From positions 124,001 through 188,000 of the forward strand of contig SJBG01000001.1 in NCBI GenBank assembly GCA_004332195.1: a DNA stretch of 64,000 bases. Direction: 5' to 3'. The number at the start of each line of letters is the position of its first letter. Within the stretch, counting starts at the first letter, position 1. Positions 24,762-33,963 of this stretch are shown here, piece after piece. Origin of the DNA: Desulfobulbaceae bacterium (GTDB lineage Bacteria; Desulfobacterota; Desulfobulbia; Desulfobulbales; Desulfurivibrionaceae). The notes under the pieces are model-generated. The model worked only from the letters and a program-made list of their open reading frames with translations. It did not search any database and was not told the origin of the DNA. A program made the translations under genes and the position numbers.

Positions 24762-26310
24762 CGTCCGGGAGCCTCCCGTGATTGTCGTTCTCCAGTATGG
24801 CAATTCGCGCGTTAACTAGGTTGCGATCAAAAGAGACCGCCAGCTCCAGGCCGGCCAGAGTCAGGGCCTTTCGGTAGTGCCGCGCGGCTTCGTAGTTTAA
24901 GCCGAGATGTTCGAGGCTGACCGCCAGATTAAAGGCGTAGTCGGCCGCGGAAGCGTCGGTCTCGGCGGGGGGCCGGAGTGCGCCCGCCAGGGCTAAGGCC
25001 AGGGCCTTGGTGTAGGCTAATCTCGCGGCCGGCCAGTCGTGCTGAGCCGCCAGGAGATTGCCTAGTCCAAAATGCAGCGCGGCGTTGTCCGGATGCCTGA
25101 GCAGCAGCAACCGTAATTCACTTAATGATCGGGAAATATCACCGACCGGGGCGGTAAGCAGCATCCCGGCCAGAGCCATGGGGTCGCCGGGGTCACGATC
25201 CAGCAGCCGCCGGTAGTAGGTGGCGGCCAGGCCAATCTCGCCGCGCCGGTAGTAGGTGGCGGCAATGCCGAGCAGGGCCTGGCGCTGCCCGGGATTTAGC
25301 TGCAAAATTTGCCGGTAAATCCGGGCGGCCCGCTCGATATCGCCCAGTTTATACGCGTCATAAGCCTCCTCAAGCGTTTGATCAATGGCCGGCGGGGCGG
25401 TCCGCCGGGTAATGACAATGGGGCGGGGGCGGTCGGGTAAAACAATTGCCTCCTCGGGCGGAGTTGGCGCCGGCTGGACATCCGGCGCGGCAACGACGGG
25501 CGCGACAACGACGGGGTCTGGTTGCGGCGGCGGCGCAACCGGGATCGCGACTATCGCCGCGGGCGGCGGATCTACCGGCGGCGGCGGTTGATCCGCCGCC
25601 CGCGGGGCCGCCGGAAGTGGGACCGGGAGGGGTAGCCGGGCTTCAAGGTCGGCCTGATTAACCGCCGGGGGCTTAAGAAAATGCCGGTAACTCAAGGAAG
25701 AGAGGCCAATCACGCTCATCAACCCGACAATCCCCAGGGCCAGCAATAAGGGTCGTTCTTGTAAAGACCGCCAGCCGGCGGTCGATTTTTTTGCCAGAAA
25801 AATCGTGCGGGCCTTCGTCGGGGAAGGTCCGTCATCAATGGTCGTAAGCCCCCGGGTGGCGGCGGCTTTAGCTACCGCCGCCACCCGGGGGCTTACCGAG
25901 GGCGGCGCGAAATCCGGATCGGCCGAATTTACTTCAAGCCCGATAGCCGGCCGGGGTTGCGGGGTGCGCGCCAAGTCCAACCCCGATCCCGGCTTTAGTT
26001 CCAGCTTCAGTTCCGGCCCCGACTTCGGCCCCGGTTCCGGCTTCAGTTCAAACTCCAGCTCCGGCGCCGGCTTCAGCTCAAACTCCGGCTCCGGCTCCGG
26101 CTCCGGCTTCAGCTCAAACTCAGGCCCCGGCGCCGGTTCCCGTTCCAGTTCAGGGGTCGACGTTGACGCCAGTTCAGGGGTTGACGTTGACGCCGGCGCT
26201 GACGCTGGCGCTGACGCTGACCTTGATTCAAATTTCGCCGACTCGCCCTGCCCTTCGGCTCTTTTTTTCGCCTTCTCCGCCCTGGTCAAGGCGTCTATCA
26301 ACAAACTCAT
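24673..26310 (-). CDS. TPR protein with low-complexity linker (MshN-like)
   Basis: 545 residues. Starts MSLLIDALTRAEKAKKRAEG, a pattern shared by MshN/GspB-like proteins, then ~110 residues of repetitive Glu/Pro/Lys/Phe/Leu (EPEFELKP type), a helix near res 190-210 (LLLALGIVGLMSVIGL), a Pro-rich periplasmic linker and at least four TPR units (res ~320-520). It would help hold the secretin or cell wall during pilus assembly. A perfect 22-bp-arm hairpin lies in its coding sequence (25844-25896). Confidence 0.7.
   Translation of the reverse strand: MSLLIDALTRAEKAKKRAEGQGESAKFESRSASAPASAPASTSTPELASTSTPELEREPAPGPEFELKPEPEPEPEFELKPAPELEFELKPEPGPKSGPELKLELKPGSGLDLARTPQPRPAIGLEVNSADPDFAPPSVSPRVAAVAKAAATRGLTTIDDGPSPTKARTIFLAKKSTAGWRSLQERPLLLALGIVGLMSVIGLSSLSYRHFLKPPAVNQADLEARLPLPVPLPAAPRAADQPPPPVDPPPAAIVAIPVAPPPQPDPVVVAPVVAAPDVQPAPTPPEEAIVLPDRPRPIVITRRTAPPAIDQTLEEAYDAYKLGDIERAARIYRQILQLNPGQRQALLGIAATYYRRGEIGLAATYYRRLLDRDPGDPMALAGMLLTAPVGDISRSLSELRLLLLRHPDNAALHFGLGNLLAAQHDWPAARLAYTKALALALAGALRPPAETDASAADYAFNLAVSLEHLGLNYEAARHYRKALTLAGLELAVSFDRNLVNARIAILENDNHGRLPDDEREETTTPWRNPAGPGNYHRRPTADRDH
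25844..25896. repeat. Perfect 22-bp inverted repeat inside the mshN-like gene
   Basis: Arms at 25844-25865 and 25875-25896 are exactly complementary around a nine-base loop, all inside the reading frame. On the minus strand it encodes SPRVAAVAKAAATRGLT, just before the membrane-helix region. The GC-rich stem would be very stable in mRNA and DNA. Confidence 0.95.
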
Positions 26311-26321
26311 GACTTACCCAT

Positions 26322-27917
26322 TTAGAACCCCGGGCCTAGGGGATGTCGAGGGATGGGCGGGGCCTTAAGAAAGTCGCGATACTCGCGCAGGTCGGCGTCC
26401 AGGCTGGCCTGGCGCACGACCACCGGGCGAATAAAGATCACCAGTTCGGTTTTGCTCGCCGTTTCTTCCCGGTAACCAAATACATTTCTTAAAACCGGCA
26501 TCCGGGAAAGAACGGGCGGACCGGCTTTTTCTTTTCTCATCGAATCCTGCATCAGGCCGCCAAGCACCGCAATCTGGCCGCTGGCTACGCGAAGTATTGA
26601 TTCCACCTCACGCACCTGCAATTCGGGGATTCTACTTTGAATATTCTCACGGGCCAGGTCCGGGTTGGGGTCGTTGACGTGGCCGACAATTCGGGTAATG
26701 GTCGGCCGCACATTCAGGGTGACCTGCCCGGACTCGCTGATCTGGGGGGTTACCGCCATCACAAAGCCGATCGGCACGGTGTGCACCGTGGTCTCAAAGG
26801 TGACGGTCCGCAGAGTATCGGCCGTGGCCGGGGTCACTTCAACCTCCATGGTAAAATGAACCCGATTATCCACCACCCGCAACATCGCGGTCTGATTATT
26901 GAGCACCATCAGCTTGGGGCTGGAGAGCACCCTAAGATCGCCAAACCGGGCCAGTGCCTGGATGGTCACCCGTAACCGGTGAGGATCGTCGCCTCGACCT
27001 TCATCGATGATCAGCCGAGTAAAGGGCGCAGTCGGGAAATTACCCCCCAGATAACTCTGGACAAAATTGAATTTCCCGCCATCGCGGCCCAGCATCTCCC
27101 AGTCAATCCCGGCCTGATAGCGATCGTTGAGGTCGACCTCAACCACGGTGGCCTCGATCAGCACCTGGCGCAAGGCCCGGCCCAGCAACAGATCGATAAA
27201 ATGTTGCACCTCCCGGTGCTGGCGCGCGGTGGCCCGCACCGCGATCAAGCCGGTTTCGGGGTTGCCGATAACTGCGGGAACCTCGTCGGCACCGCCGCCG
27301 GCCGCCGGCCCCACCCCGACCAGCGCCGCAATATTGCTCAGCAAAGCCTGCCAGAAATTATTGACTGACTCCTGGGTCAAGGTGGTGACCGAACCCCCGC
27401 CGATTTCCGCGATCACCCCGACCTGCCCGGTGGAACCACGGATGATATTGACATAATCAATGATGTAATTGCGCCAAAACGGCCGGTCGGGAACAATAAT
27501 CAGCCCGGCGCCGTAAATATCCCAGCGAATGTTTACCTGGCGGGCGACGCGGGCCAGAATCTGGGGCAGGGTCTGGTCGATGACATTGAGGGTGACCTTT
27601 CCCTGGATCTCGGGATGAATATCAACATTGATCGCCGCGTCACGCGCCAGGGCAAAGAGCAGCTCGCGGACCGGGACATCATGCACCTCCACCGAAAACA
27701 GCTCGAGCTGCTGCTCAATCGGGCCGGGGGCCGGCAGCGGCGGCTGGCTAATCACCGCGGGCGGGGGCGGCATCGGCGTCGGCGGTCGAGGCGGCAGCTC
27801 AAGGTGGCGACCGGCAGTCGGCCGCTCCGGCAACGAAGCGCCGCAGCCCACGACCGTTAGCCCCAGGACGAGCAGGGCCAAAAGAAGACCCGCGTGCTTA
27901 AAGAATCGCATCGGCAT
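26322..27917 (-). CDS. mshL: Outer-membrane secretin, lipoprotein type (MshL/PilQ)
   Basis: About 530 residues. Lipoprotein leader ending LTVVGC (cysteine ~res 25), Pro-rich spacer, N-domains including a Secretin_N block (TGLIAVRATARQHREVQHFI), and the C-terminal secretin domain with VLGGLMQDSM and PVLSRMPVLRNVFGYRE. It forms the outer-membrane gate for the pilus. Start ATG 27917 (or 27911, six bases later) follows AAGGA/GAGGA; a longer frame to 27977 would run into the mshM end. Next to mshM upstream (13 bp) and the TPR gene downstream (11 bp). Confidence 0.9.
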   Translation of the reverse strand: MPMRFFKHAGLLLALLVLGLTVVGCGASLPERPTAGRHLELPPRPPTPMPPPPAVISQPPLPAPGPIEQQLELFSVEVHDVPVRELLFALARDAAINVDIHPEIQGKVTLNVIDQTLPQILARVARQVNIRWDIYGAGLIIVPDRPFWRNYIIDYVNIIRGSTGQVGVIAEIGGGSVTTLTQESVNNFWQALLSNIAALVGVGPAAGGGADEVPAVIGNPETGLIAVRATARQHREVQHFIDLLLGRALRQVLIEATVVEVDLNDRYQAGIDWEMLGRDGGKFNFVQSYLGGNFPTAPFTRLIIDEGRGDDPHRLRVTIQALARFGDLRVLSSPKLMVLNNQTAMLRVVDNRVHFTMEVEVTPATADTLRTVTFETTVHTVPIGFVMAVTPQISESGQVTLNVRPTITRIVGHVNDPNPDLARENIQSRIPELQVREVESILRVASGQIAVLGGLMQDSMRKEKAGPPVLSRMPVLRNVFGYREETASKTELVIFIRPVVVRQASLDADLREYRDFLKAPPIPRHPLGPGF

Positions 27918-27930
27918 TTCCTCATTTCCT

Positions 27931-28917
27931 TTAGGGAGTACCCTGTTTCGCGGCTGAGAAAAAACCCCCAAACTCACCGGAAAAATAAAAAACCAAGCCT
28001 GACAGCCCCAGGACGACCACGATCAGCCCCAGGATCAGCCCCAGGGCCAAACCCCGGCGCAGTGCCCGGCGCAGTGCCGGGCGCCAAGACGGGGGCACCG
28101 CGCCGAACTCGCTGTCTTTAATCGCCGCGCGAACGTGTTTGGCCCGCACCGTAAAAGCCGAATCGGCATAGGCGGCCAGCAGGGCCTTATCGGCCAGAAT
28201 ATTAATCCGCCGACTAAGGCCCCTCGCGGCCCCGGCAATAAGTTTCGTGGCCCGGGCATCAAACAAGGTCGCCCCATTATAGCCCGAGGCCTGGAGGCGA
28301 AAGCGGAGATAGTCCGCAGTTTCCGCGGCGCTGAGGGGCTGCAAGGCGAAGCTGTGGGTAATTCTTTCCCGAAACTGCCGAATATTCAGGCCCCGCAGCT
28401 TGTTGTCCAGCTCCGGCTGACCAAACAGCACAATTTGCAGCAACTTATGCCGATGGGTTTCCAGATTACTGATCAAACGAATTTCTTCAAGGGCTTTCAG
28501 GGCCATACCCTGGGCCTCCTCGATAAAAACCACCACGTTACGGCCGGCCTCGTGCTGCCTGAGGAGATAATCCTGCAAAAGCTGCATCACCACCAGCCGT
28601 TCGGTGGTTCTGGTCACCGGCAGTTTCAGCTCAAACGCGATGGCGTAAAGAATATCTTGCGAAGAAAGGCTGGGGTTGGCAATATAGACAAGATCCACAA
28701 CCCCTGCCAGGTGCCGGAGCAGCATCCGACAGAGCATGGTCTTGCCGCTGCCCACCTCCCCAACCACCTTGATAATGCCCTCCCCTGATTTGATCGCGTA
28801 AATCAAGGCCTCAAGGATCAGCCCGCGCCCGCCGCCGGCAAAAAAGAAGGCCGGATCGGGAGTAATCCGAAAAGGGGCCTGAGTCAGGTTGAAATGGTCA
28901 AGGTACATAATTTGCAC
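27931..28917 (-). CDS. mshM: ExeA/MshM-type AAA ATPase
   Basis: 328 residues. Starts MYLDHFNLTQAPFRITPDP (typical of ExeA-like secretion ATPases), Walker A GEVGSGKTMLCRML (~res 44), Walker B VVFIEEAQGM, and a single C-terminal helix (GLALGLILGLIVVVLGLSGLVFYF). ExeA helps localise secretin multimers through the cell wall; MshM is its counterpart in MSHA loci. It is the first gene of the leftward pilus operon. Confidence 0.88.
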   Translation of the reverse strand: MQIMYLDHFNLTQAPFRITPDPAFFFAGGGRGLILEALIYAIKSGEGIIKVVGEVGSGKTMLCRMLLRHLAGVVDLVYIANPSLSSQDILYAIAFELKLPVTRTTERLVVMQLLQDYLLRQHEAGRNVVVFIEEAQGMALKALEEIRLISNLETHRHKLLQIVLFGQPELDNKLRGLNIRQFRERITHSFALQPLSAAETADYLRFRLQASGYNGATLFDARATKLIAGAARGLSRRINILADKALLAAYADSAFTVRAKHVRAAIKDSEFGAVPPSWRPALRRALRRGLALGLILGLIVVVLGLSGLVFYFSGEFGGFFSAAKQGTP

Positions 28918-29212
28918 GTTATCATATTACCATATCAGTTCATGATATCCTATCACAATTTACGTCCATTTTTATTTACACCTAATTTTTCTTGACATCC
29001 GAGACGGTTGTTGGTTAGGCTGCCGTTTGTCGGCCGCTGACAGATTGCTCTTCAGATCGGCCGGTCGGCCGGTCGGCCGGGCCTCACAAAAACATCTTGA
29101 CTTTGTGGTTGAGCGGATGATACGATAGCACGCGCCGGATGATTATTGACGCTGAATGATTATTGACTGGGACTTCTCAGGTGGCACAAGAAGACTCTCT
29201 AAGGAGGCGGTG
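28918..29212. promoter_or_regulatory. Divergent control region between mshM and the major prepilin gene
   Basis: 295 bp without a gene. Seen: an inverted repeat ATATCA-GTTCA-TGATAT (28932-28948) close to the mshM start; a TTGACA at 28992-28997 (plus direction) with no convincing -10 17 bases on; three direct copies of TCGGCCGG (29057-29080); and a duplicated ATGATTATTGAC near 29137-29167. No sigma-54 -24/-12 pair was found although such promoters are common for pilins. Confidence 0.45.
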
Positions 29213-29872
29213 ATGAAACAGCTTAAAGGACAGCAAGGTTTTACCTTGGTGGAGATTGCGATTGTGTTGGTAATTGTCGGCCTGCTGCTGGGCGGGGTTT
29301 TGAAGGGGCAGTCGATGATTGAGAATGCCAGGGTCGCTCAAGCGGCCAACTCCGTCAACGGGATAATCGCGGCGGTTAATACTTATCTTGATCGCTATGG
29401 TCGACTGCCGGGGGATGATGGGAATCTGGCTGCCTTGCGAGCCAGAGGTGGTGCGTGGGATTTTGCTATTGGTTTTGGTAACCAGAATGGGATTATCGAG
29501 AATGTTCAGGGGACTACCTTTACTGCTGCTGCTGGTGAAGGTATAGCCTTTTGGCAACACCTGAGAGCGGCGGGCCTTATTCGTGGTGAGGTTGGCGCCA
29601 CAGGGCCGGCGGCATTACCGCATAACCCCTTTGGTGGTTCGATTGGCTTTACTAATGGCGGAGTTTATGGGATGCCAGCCGGCAATAAAATCTGTCTCGG
29701 GTCGGTGCCCGGCGCGACGGCTCAAGCCCTTGATAGCCGACTGGATGACGGTAGGCCCGATCAAGGGATAATGCGCGCTCATCGTGGGAATGATAATGCT
29801 GCACCTGGCGCGACGCCGGTGGCTACTGCTTTTAATGAAAACTTCCAACACACGATGTGTATCAGATTCTAA
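29213..29872 (+). CDS. Type IV major-type prepilin (MshA-like)
   Basis: 219 residues. AAGGAGG lies five bases before ATG 29213; the longer frame from 29156 has no site. Leader MKQLKGQQG then FTLVEIAIVLVIVGLLLGG, cut after Gly9 with Glu at +5. C-terminal pair of cysteines (KICLG and MCIRF) can form the usual disulfide loop. It diverges from the assembly operon and ends at a strong terminator, as expected for a highly expressed pilin. The body GRLPGDDGN matches MSHA-type subunits. Confidence 0.88.
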   Translation: MKQLKGQQGFTLVEIAIVLVIVGLLLGGVLKGQSMIENARVAQAANSVNGIIAAVNTYLDRYGRLPGDDGNLAALRARGGAWDFAIGFGNQNGIIENVQGTTFTAAAGEGIAFWQHLRAAGLIRGEVGATGPAALPHNPFGGSIGFTNGGVYGMPAGNKICLGSVPGATAQALDSRLDDGRPDQGIMRAHRGNDNAAPGATPVATAFNENFQHTMCIRF

Positions 29873-29966
29873 ATAGGGCCGAAACGGTGATCATCAACCG
29901 TTAACCGGCAATTTGCAGAAGCAGCAAACCGGTCGGATTTGTTGCTAGGCGACTCCGGCCCTTCAA

Positions 29967-30005
29967 CCCGCCCGCCTCCACCCCGGAGGTGGGTGGGTTT
30001 TTTTT
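29967..30005 (+). terminator. Rho-independent terminator of the prepilin gene
   Basis: A 13-bp GC-rich stem (two G-U pairs) with a five-base loop is followed by eight T (29998-30005). It lies 95 bp after the prepilin stop. The rest of the 286-bp gap to yedF has no gene I can support. Confidence 0.85.
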
Positions 30006-30158
30006 GAAATCACTTTCGCAAACTTAAACTAATCACCTGTGCCCGCCCGCGCCACCGCGGCGAAATCCATCGCTGCTGCTCGTAACCTGCGGATGGCGGA
30101 TGGGGTTTTATTCGAAAATTCAGCATTCTCCAAAAAGATCTCCTAAGAGTGCGCCGCA

Positions 30159-30773
30159 ATGACCGACGAAGTAATTCTTGATTGTCAAGCCCTGGTCTGC
30201 CCCCAGCCGGTGATCCGGACCAAAGACGCCTTGGCCAATATGGCCGTGGGCGCCCGCCTGCTGGTTATTGTTGATAACGAGGCGGCCTTAAGCAATGTCT
30301 GCCGTTTTGTTGAAAGCCGGGGCCATGCCGTAAGGGCTGAAGACCAGGGGGGCGGCGTCCATCACCTTGCCATCCGCAAAGATGTAAAGGCGTCTGCTGC
30401 GGAAACTTCCGCCGTTGTTTGTGAGCCCTCCGGGCCACAACCGCTGGTTATTTATATCGCTTCCGAGGTAATGGGCCGGGGCGATGACGACTTGGGCCGG
30501 GTCTTGATGGGCATGTATTTTGAAACCCTTTCCCACTTTGCCCGGGATATATCGCACATAATTTTCGTCAATTCCGGAGTCAAGCTGGCGGTTGCGGGCT
30601 CCCCGGCGCTCGAAGAACTTCAGAGTCTGGAGAAAATGGGGGTGAAAGTTCTTTCCTGCGGCACCTGTTTAAATCATTTTGGCGTCAAAGAAGAGCTTAA
30701 AGTCGGGGTGCTTTCCAATATGTTCACCATCCTGGAAGTGCTCGCTAAAGCCGGCAAAACTTTAAGCCCATAG
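30159..30773 (+). CDS. yedF: YedF-type sulfurtransferase-like protein (TusA + DsrE domains)
   Basis: 204 residues: an N-terminal TusA-like domain with the cysteine motif LVCPQPVIRTKDAL (res ~11-24), and a C-terminal DsrE-like domain (DLGRVLMGMYFETLS...LSCGTCLNHFGVKEELKVG). This two-domain form is the one named for selenium metabolism and often sits beside selD; no selD is in this window. The substrate is not known. A link with selenium or persulfide carriage is inference from the family. Confidence 0.85.
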   Translation: MTDEVILDCQALVCPQPVIRTKDALANMAVGARLLVIVDNEAALSNVCRFVESRGHAVRAEDQGGGVHHLAIRKDVKASAAETSAVVCEPSGPQPLVIYIASEVMGRGDDDLGRVLMGMYFETLSHFARDISHIIFVNSGVKLAVAGSPALEELQSLEKMGVKVLSCGTCLNHFGVKEELKVGVLSNMFTILEVLAKAGKTLSP

Positions 30774-30864
30774 ACAAGCATCAGGGCTTTTTCGGGGTTT
30801 GGTTTAACATCCTCTTAAAGTAAGCAGGTCCGGGAGTATTGACCGATAACCAATGGAGATGGCG

Positions 30865-31077
30865 ATGATTGGTCTGGGTAAAATTTGGTTTGTGGCGAAA
30901 GCTGTTTCAAGCCTGCGTCTTATTAGTAAGCGCACCTGGTTGATATTGGGGGCGGTTGCGCTTGGGCTGCTGGTTTTATTGGCCTGGGCCGGCATTGTGC
31001 TGCTGTCTTGGTTGTGGGACCAGGTCCCCCTGGTGCTTGATATCGGCAAGCGCTTGATGGGCGAGGCCACGACTTAA
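30865..31077 (+). CDS. Small single-helix membrane protein, unknown function
   Basis: 70 residues from ATG 30865, six bases after GGAG; an ATG at 30853 overlaps that site and is less likely. One strong helix (WLILGAVALGLLVLLAWAGIVLLSWLW) and a charged C-terminus. It lies 48 bp before the DUF533 gene and probably shares its mRNA. Family not recognised. Confidence 0.55.
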   Translation: MIGLGKIWFVAKAVSSLRLISKRTWLILGAVALGLLVLLAWAGIVLLSWLWDQVPLVLDIGKRLMGEATT

Positions 31078-31125
31078 GATCGAACGGATCGCCCCTAACT
31101 TCTTACCCGACTGGAGACTACGACA

Positions 31126-31824
31126 ATGGTTGATATGAACCAACTGCTGGGCCAACTGCTGGGCGGCGGCGCGAAAAGAGGACTGATTGGGGGGTTGGCC
31201 GGCGGACTTGCCGGAGGCATGCTGACCGGCAAAAAAGGACGAAAAATTGGGATGAAAGCACTTAAGATGGGTGGCGTTGCCGCAGTGGGCGCACTTGCTT
31301 ACACGGCATACCAACGCTATCGCAATTCGCAGGGCGCCACGTCGGCCGCGCCATCGGCCATGCCATTGGCCATGCCGTTGGCATGGCCGCTCGGTGCGGC
31401 CGAGCTCATTCCGGCTCCGCCAGGCACCGCGTTCATGCCGCAAGCAAGCGATTACGCGGCCCATGATGCATTGGGGCTTACGCTGATCCGCGCCATGATG
31501 GCTGCCGCCCGGGCCGATGGGCGCCTTGACGCCCAGGAAGGTCAGGCTATTTTCCAAAGGATCGAAGCATTAGGATTGGATGACGAAAGCCAAGCCCTGT
31601 TGGTGGCCGAGATGGGCCGCCCCGTTGATATGGACGCGATCGTAAACAGCGCCGGGAGCCCCGAGGTGGCCGCGGAAATCTATGTCGCGTCGCTGCTGGC
31701 CGTCGAAGTTGACACCGCCGCCGAAAAAGCTTATCTCGCCATGCTGGCCGCGCGTCTGCGCTTGCCTGCCGGGCTCGTCACCGAGCTTGAGCGCCAAGTG
31801 GCAGCGCAAAAAGCGGGCGTTTAA
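31126..31824 (+). CDS. DUF533 (YebE-like) membrane-associated protein
   Basis: 232 residues. N-terminal MNQLLGQLLGG and gly-rich GLIGGLAGGLAGGML...GRKIGMKALKMGGVAAVGALAYTAY, then an AMPLAMPLAWPL repeat and a C-terminal TerB-like helical domain (LIRAMMAAARADGRLDAQE). This is the DUF533 layout as in E. coli YebE, whose role is unknown. Next to it on the other strand lie telA and xpaC, and TerB-like and TelA proteins can co-occur; a shared stress role is speculative. Confidence 0.85.
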   Translation: MVDMNQLLGQLLGGGAKRGLIGGLAGGLAGGMLTGKKGRKIGMKALKMGGVAAVGALAYTAYQRYRNSQGATSAAPSAMPLAMPLAWPLGAAELIPAPPGTAFMPQASDYAAHDALGLTLIRAMMAAARADGRLDAQEGQAIFQRIEALGLDDESQALLVAEMGRPVDMDAIVNSAGSPEVAAEIYVASLLAVEVDTAAEKAYLAMLAARLRLPAGLVTELERQVAAQKAGV

Positions 31825-31958
31825 GTAGACGGAAAGGCAAGAAAATAGTGAGTGGTCAACTTTATCGCTTTCATCAGCAATGCGTGGCATAGAAAACGAA
31901 CAATCACATTACTCACTGAACGATCTCAAGGAATCTTTCTCATGATTGCTGGCGGCGG

Positions 31959-33110
31959 TCAGGTCTTCAACGTGGTGGGTTTGAATGAGCGGGGCCCGGC
32001 ATTCACCCGGCCCCCGGCGTCGGCCAGGGTTCGCCGCAGTTCAGACTCGAGGGTCTTAAGCTGAATCTCCGCGTCAGCGCGTTTTCGGCGTCCTTCATCG
32101 GCGATACTTAAGCTCTCTTCGATGGTCTCGATCAGTGCGGCATTGGCCTGCTTGACCGCGTCAATATCAAATACCCCACGTTCAATCTCACGCCGCGCCT
32201 CAACGTTGCCCTGCCTGAGGTTCTCGGCATTGGCTTTGAGTAATTCGTTGGTAAGGTCGCTAGCCGCGCGGATGCTTTTGGTGGCTGCCCGGGAACGATG
32301 GATGGTCACTGCCTGAGCCAGTTGCTGGCGCCACAGGGGCAAGGTGTTGGCGGTGGTGGAGACGATCTTGTTGATCAACCCCTTGTCGTTTTCTTGGACC
32401 AGGCGGATGCTGGGCAAGCTTTGCATGGCCACCTGACGCGTCAGTTTGAGGTCATGGATCCGCCGTTCCAGGGCATCACGGTTGGCCCGCAAGTCCCGCA
32501 ACTGCTGGGCCATAATCAATGCCTCACTCTCATCGGCCGCATGCTCCATGGTTGGGATGACCTGCTCATCGAGCTGCTTCAGCTTTTCCTCTCCGGCCAC
32601 GATGTAGCGCTCCAGGTGATGAAAATACTCCAGATTAGCGTGGTAGAGACGATCAAGGGAGGCAATATCGGTGAGCAGTTGGGTCTTGTGACGTTCGAGG
32701 TCGTCACTGATGGCGTCGATCTGGTCGCACACTGCTTGATAGCGCTCGAAGAATTTGGTCACCGGCCGGGCTTTAGCGAGCAACCGGCTGAGAAAGCCAG
32801 GCCGACGGTTAGGATCCATGTTGCCCAGATCGAAAGTTCGCACCGTGCTCATTATGCGATTGAGCGCGTCTCCCGCCGGCCCGGTGTCCTTGTTGCGCAC
32901 CCCCTCCAGCATCTCGTTGGAGATGCTGGCCAACTGCTGTTGGGCGGGTGCGCCGAAGTAAAGCAGGGAATGACCGTCGTTGATGTCGATCTCCCGGATC
33001 AGGGCGTCTATCGCCGCCCGTTCCGGCGGGTCGATCTCCCGGTAACGCACCGGCGGCTTGTCCGGCAAGCGGTCGGTTTCAAGCGTTTTGAGGGCGGTTT
33101 CGCTAATCAT
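31959..33110 (-). CDS. telA: TelA/YaaN-family toxic-anion-resistance protein
   Basis: 383 residues, mainly alpha-helical and coiled coil, no membrane segment. Family motifs: FGAPAQQQLASISNEML near the N-terminus and WRQQLAQAVTIHRSRAA with LLKANAENLRQGN toward the C-terminus. Members are linked to tellurite resistance and cell-envelope stress, mechanism unclear. xpaC lies 47 bp upstream on the same strand, the usual partnership. Confidence 0.88.
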   Translation of the reverse strand: MISETALKTLETDRLPDKPPVRYREIDPPERAAIDALIREIDINDGHSLLYFGAPAQQQLASISNEMLEGVRNKDTGPAGDALNRIMSTVRTFDLGNMDPNRRPGFLSRLLAKARPVTKFFERYQAVCDQIDAISDDLERHKTQLLTDIASLDRLYHANLEYFHHLERYIVAGEEKLKQLDEQVIPTMEHAADESEALIMAQQLRDLRANRDALERRIHDLKLTRQVAMQSLPSIRLVQENDKGLINKIVSTTANTLPLWRQQLAQAVTIHRSRAATKSIRAASDLTNELLKANAENLRQGNVEARREIERGVFDIDAVKQANAALIETIEESLSIADEGRRKRADAEIQLKTLESELRRTLADAGGRVNAGPRSFKPTTLKT

Positions 33111-33157
33111 TGTCGTCTGTATTCCTCAAACAATAAATAAACGTCTATAAGCACAGG

Positions 33158-33961
33158 TTAATTCAGACCTTCGTGCTTAAGCTGAGTTGCAAGCACCTCC
33201 ATGCTCACGTCAAGGTCGCGTCGATCGTTCTCCAGCAAGTGTTGATGCTGTTGCCCAAAAACCTCTTCAATGGTGATCAGCACCCGACGAAAATTAGTCT
33301 CGAGTGTCTGGCTCCGAAGATCGGCATGGGCCTTGGCATAACCGGCGACCACTCGCTGGGTGCCATCAAGGTAGGTGTTGAGGAATTTGCGCGCCCGCTG
33401 CAGATCCCGAGGATCATTGGCAATCTCCATCAAGATATTACGGGCCATGGCGACGATACGGGTCAAACGTTGGTTTAGTTCCGGCTGGTTGATCCGACTA
33501 CCGGCCTGCTCGATGCTCCGGATTTTCTGCTCTGCCTGGTGCAGCGCCGTGGTGATCCGCTGCATGTCGCCATCCCGGTTCGCCACCACGATTATCGACC
33601 GACGTGCATCTAAACCGTAGAACAAGACAAAACCAGCCAGGGCCCCGCCCCCAAAGGCCAGGGCGATGACCTCGCTATGGCCGGCGCCGGCCCAGGCGGT
33701 CAAAGCTGTGGCCAATGCAACAGTCAACCCGCCTAGGAGTTTAAACGGCCGGCGACCGGTGGTCTGAAACTGTGGCTGCTGCTGTTTCGCCTCTTGCAGA
33801 AAGCCGCGGTGTGTCAAGATGGCGCCGGCCAGAAATAGACCGTAGGCCCCGGCGTTAGCCGCAAAGGCCGTGAAATGGCCACCGACCAAGGCGATCACCG
33901 TGGCGGGAACCAATGGCAGGGGTAAGAACCATAACAGTCGGGCTTTGCGTAGTTTTTTCAT
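33158..33961 (-). CDS. xpaC: XpaC-like protein, TelA partner
   Basis: 267 residues: two or three N-terminal helices (LLWFLPLPLVPATVIALVGG, GAYGLFLAGAIL, ALTAWAGAGHSEVIALAFGG) and a soluble helical part with RRSIIVVANRDGDMQRI. This matches the family named for 5-bromo-4-chloroindolyl phosphate hydrolysis (XpaC), whose true role is unknown. It is encoded with telA downstream and a 29-residue ORF two bases upstream. Confidence 0.8.
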   Translation of the reverse strand: MKKLRKARLLWFLPLPLVPATVIALVGGHFTAFAANAGAYGLFLAGAILTHRGFLQEAKQQQPQFQTTGRRPFKLLGGLTVALATALTAWAGAGHSEVIALAFGGGALAGFVLFYGLDARRSIIVVANRDGDMQRITTALHQAEQKIRSIEQAGSRINQPELNQRLTRIVAMARNILMEIANDPRDLQRARKFLNTYLDGTQRVVAGYAKAHADLRSQTLETNFRRVLITIEEVFGQQHQHLLENDRRDLDVSMEVLATQLKHEGLN

Positions 33962-33963
33962 GA

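Noticed and set aside
28950-29200. Sigma-54 promoter for the prepilin gene
   Set aside because: A TGGCAC is present near 29181 but no TTGC-type -12 element follows at the right distance.
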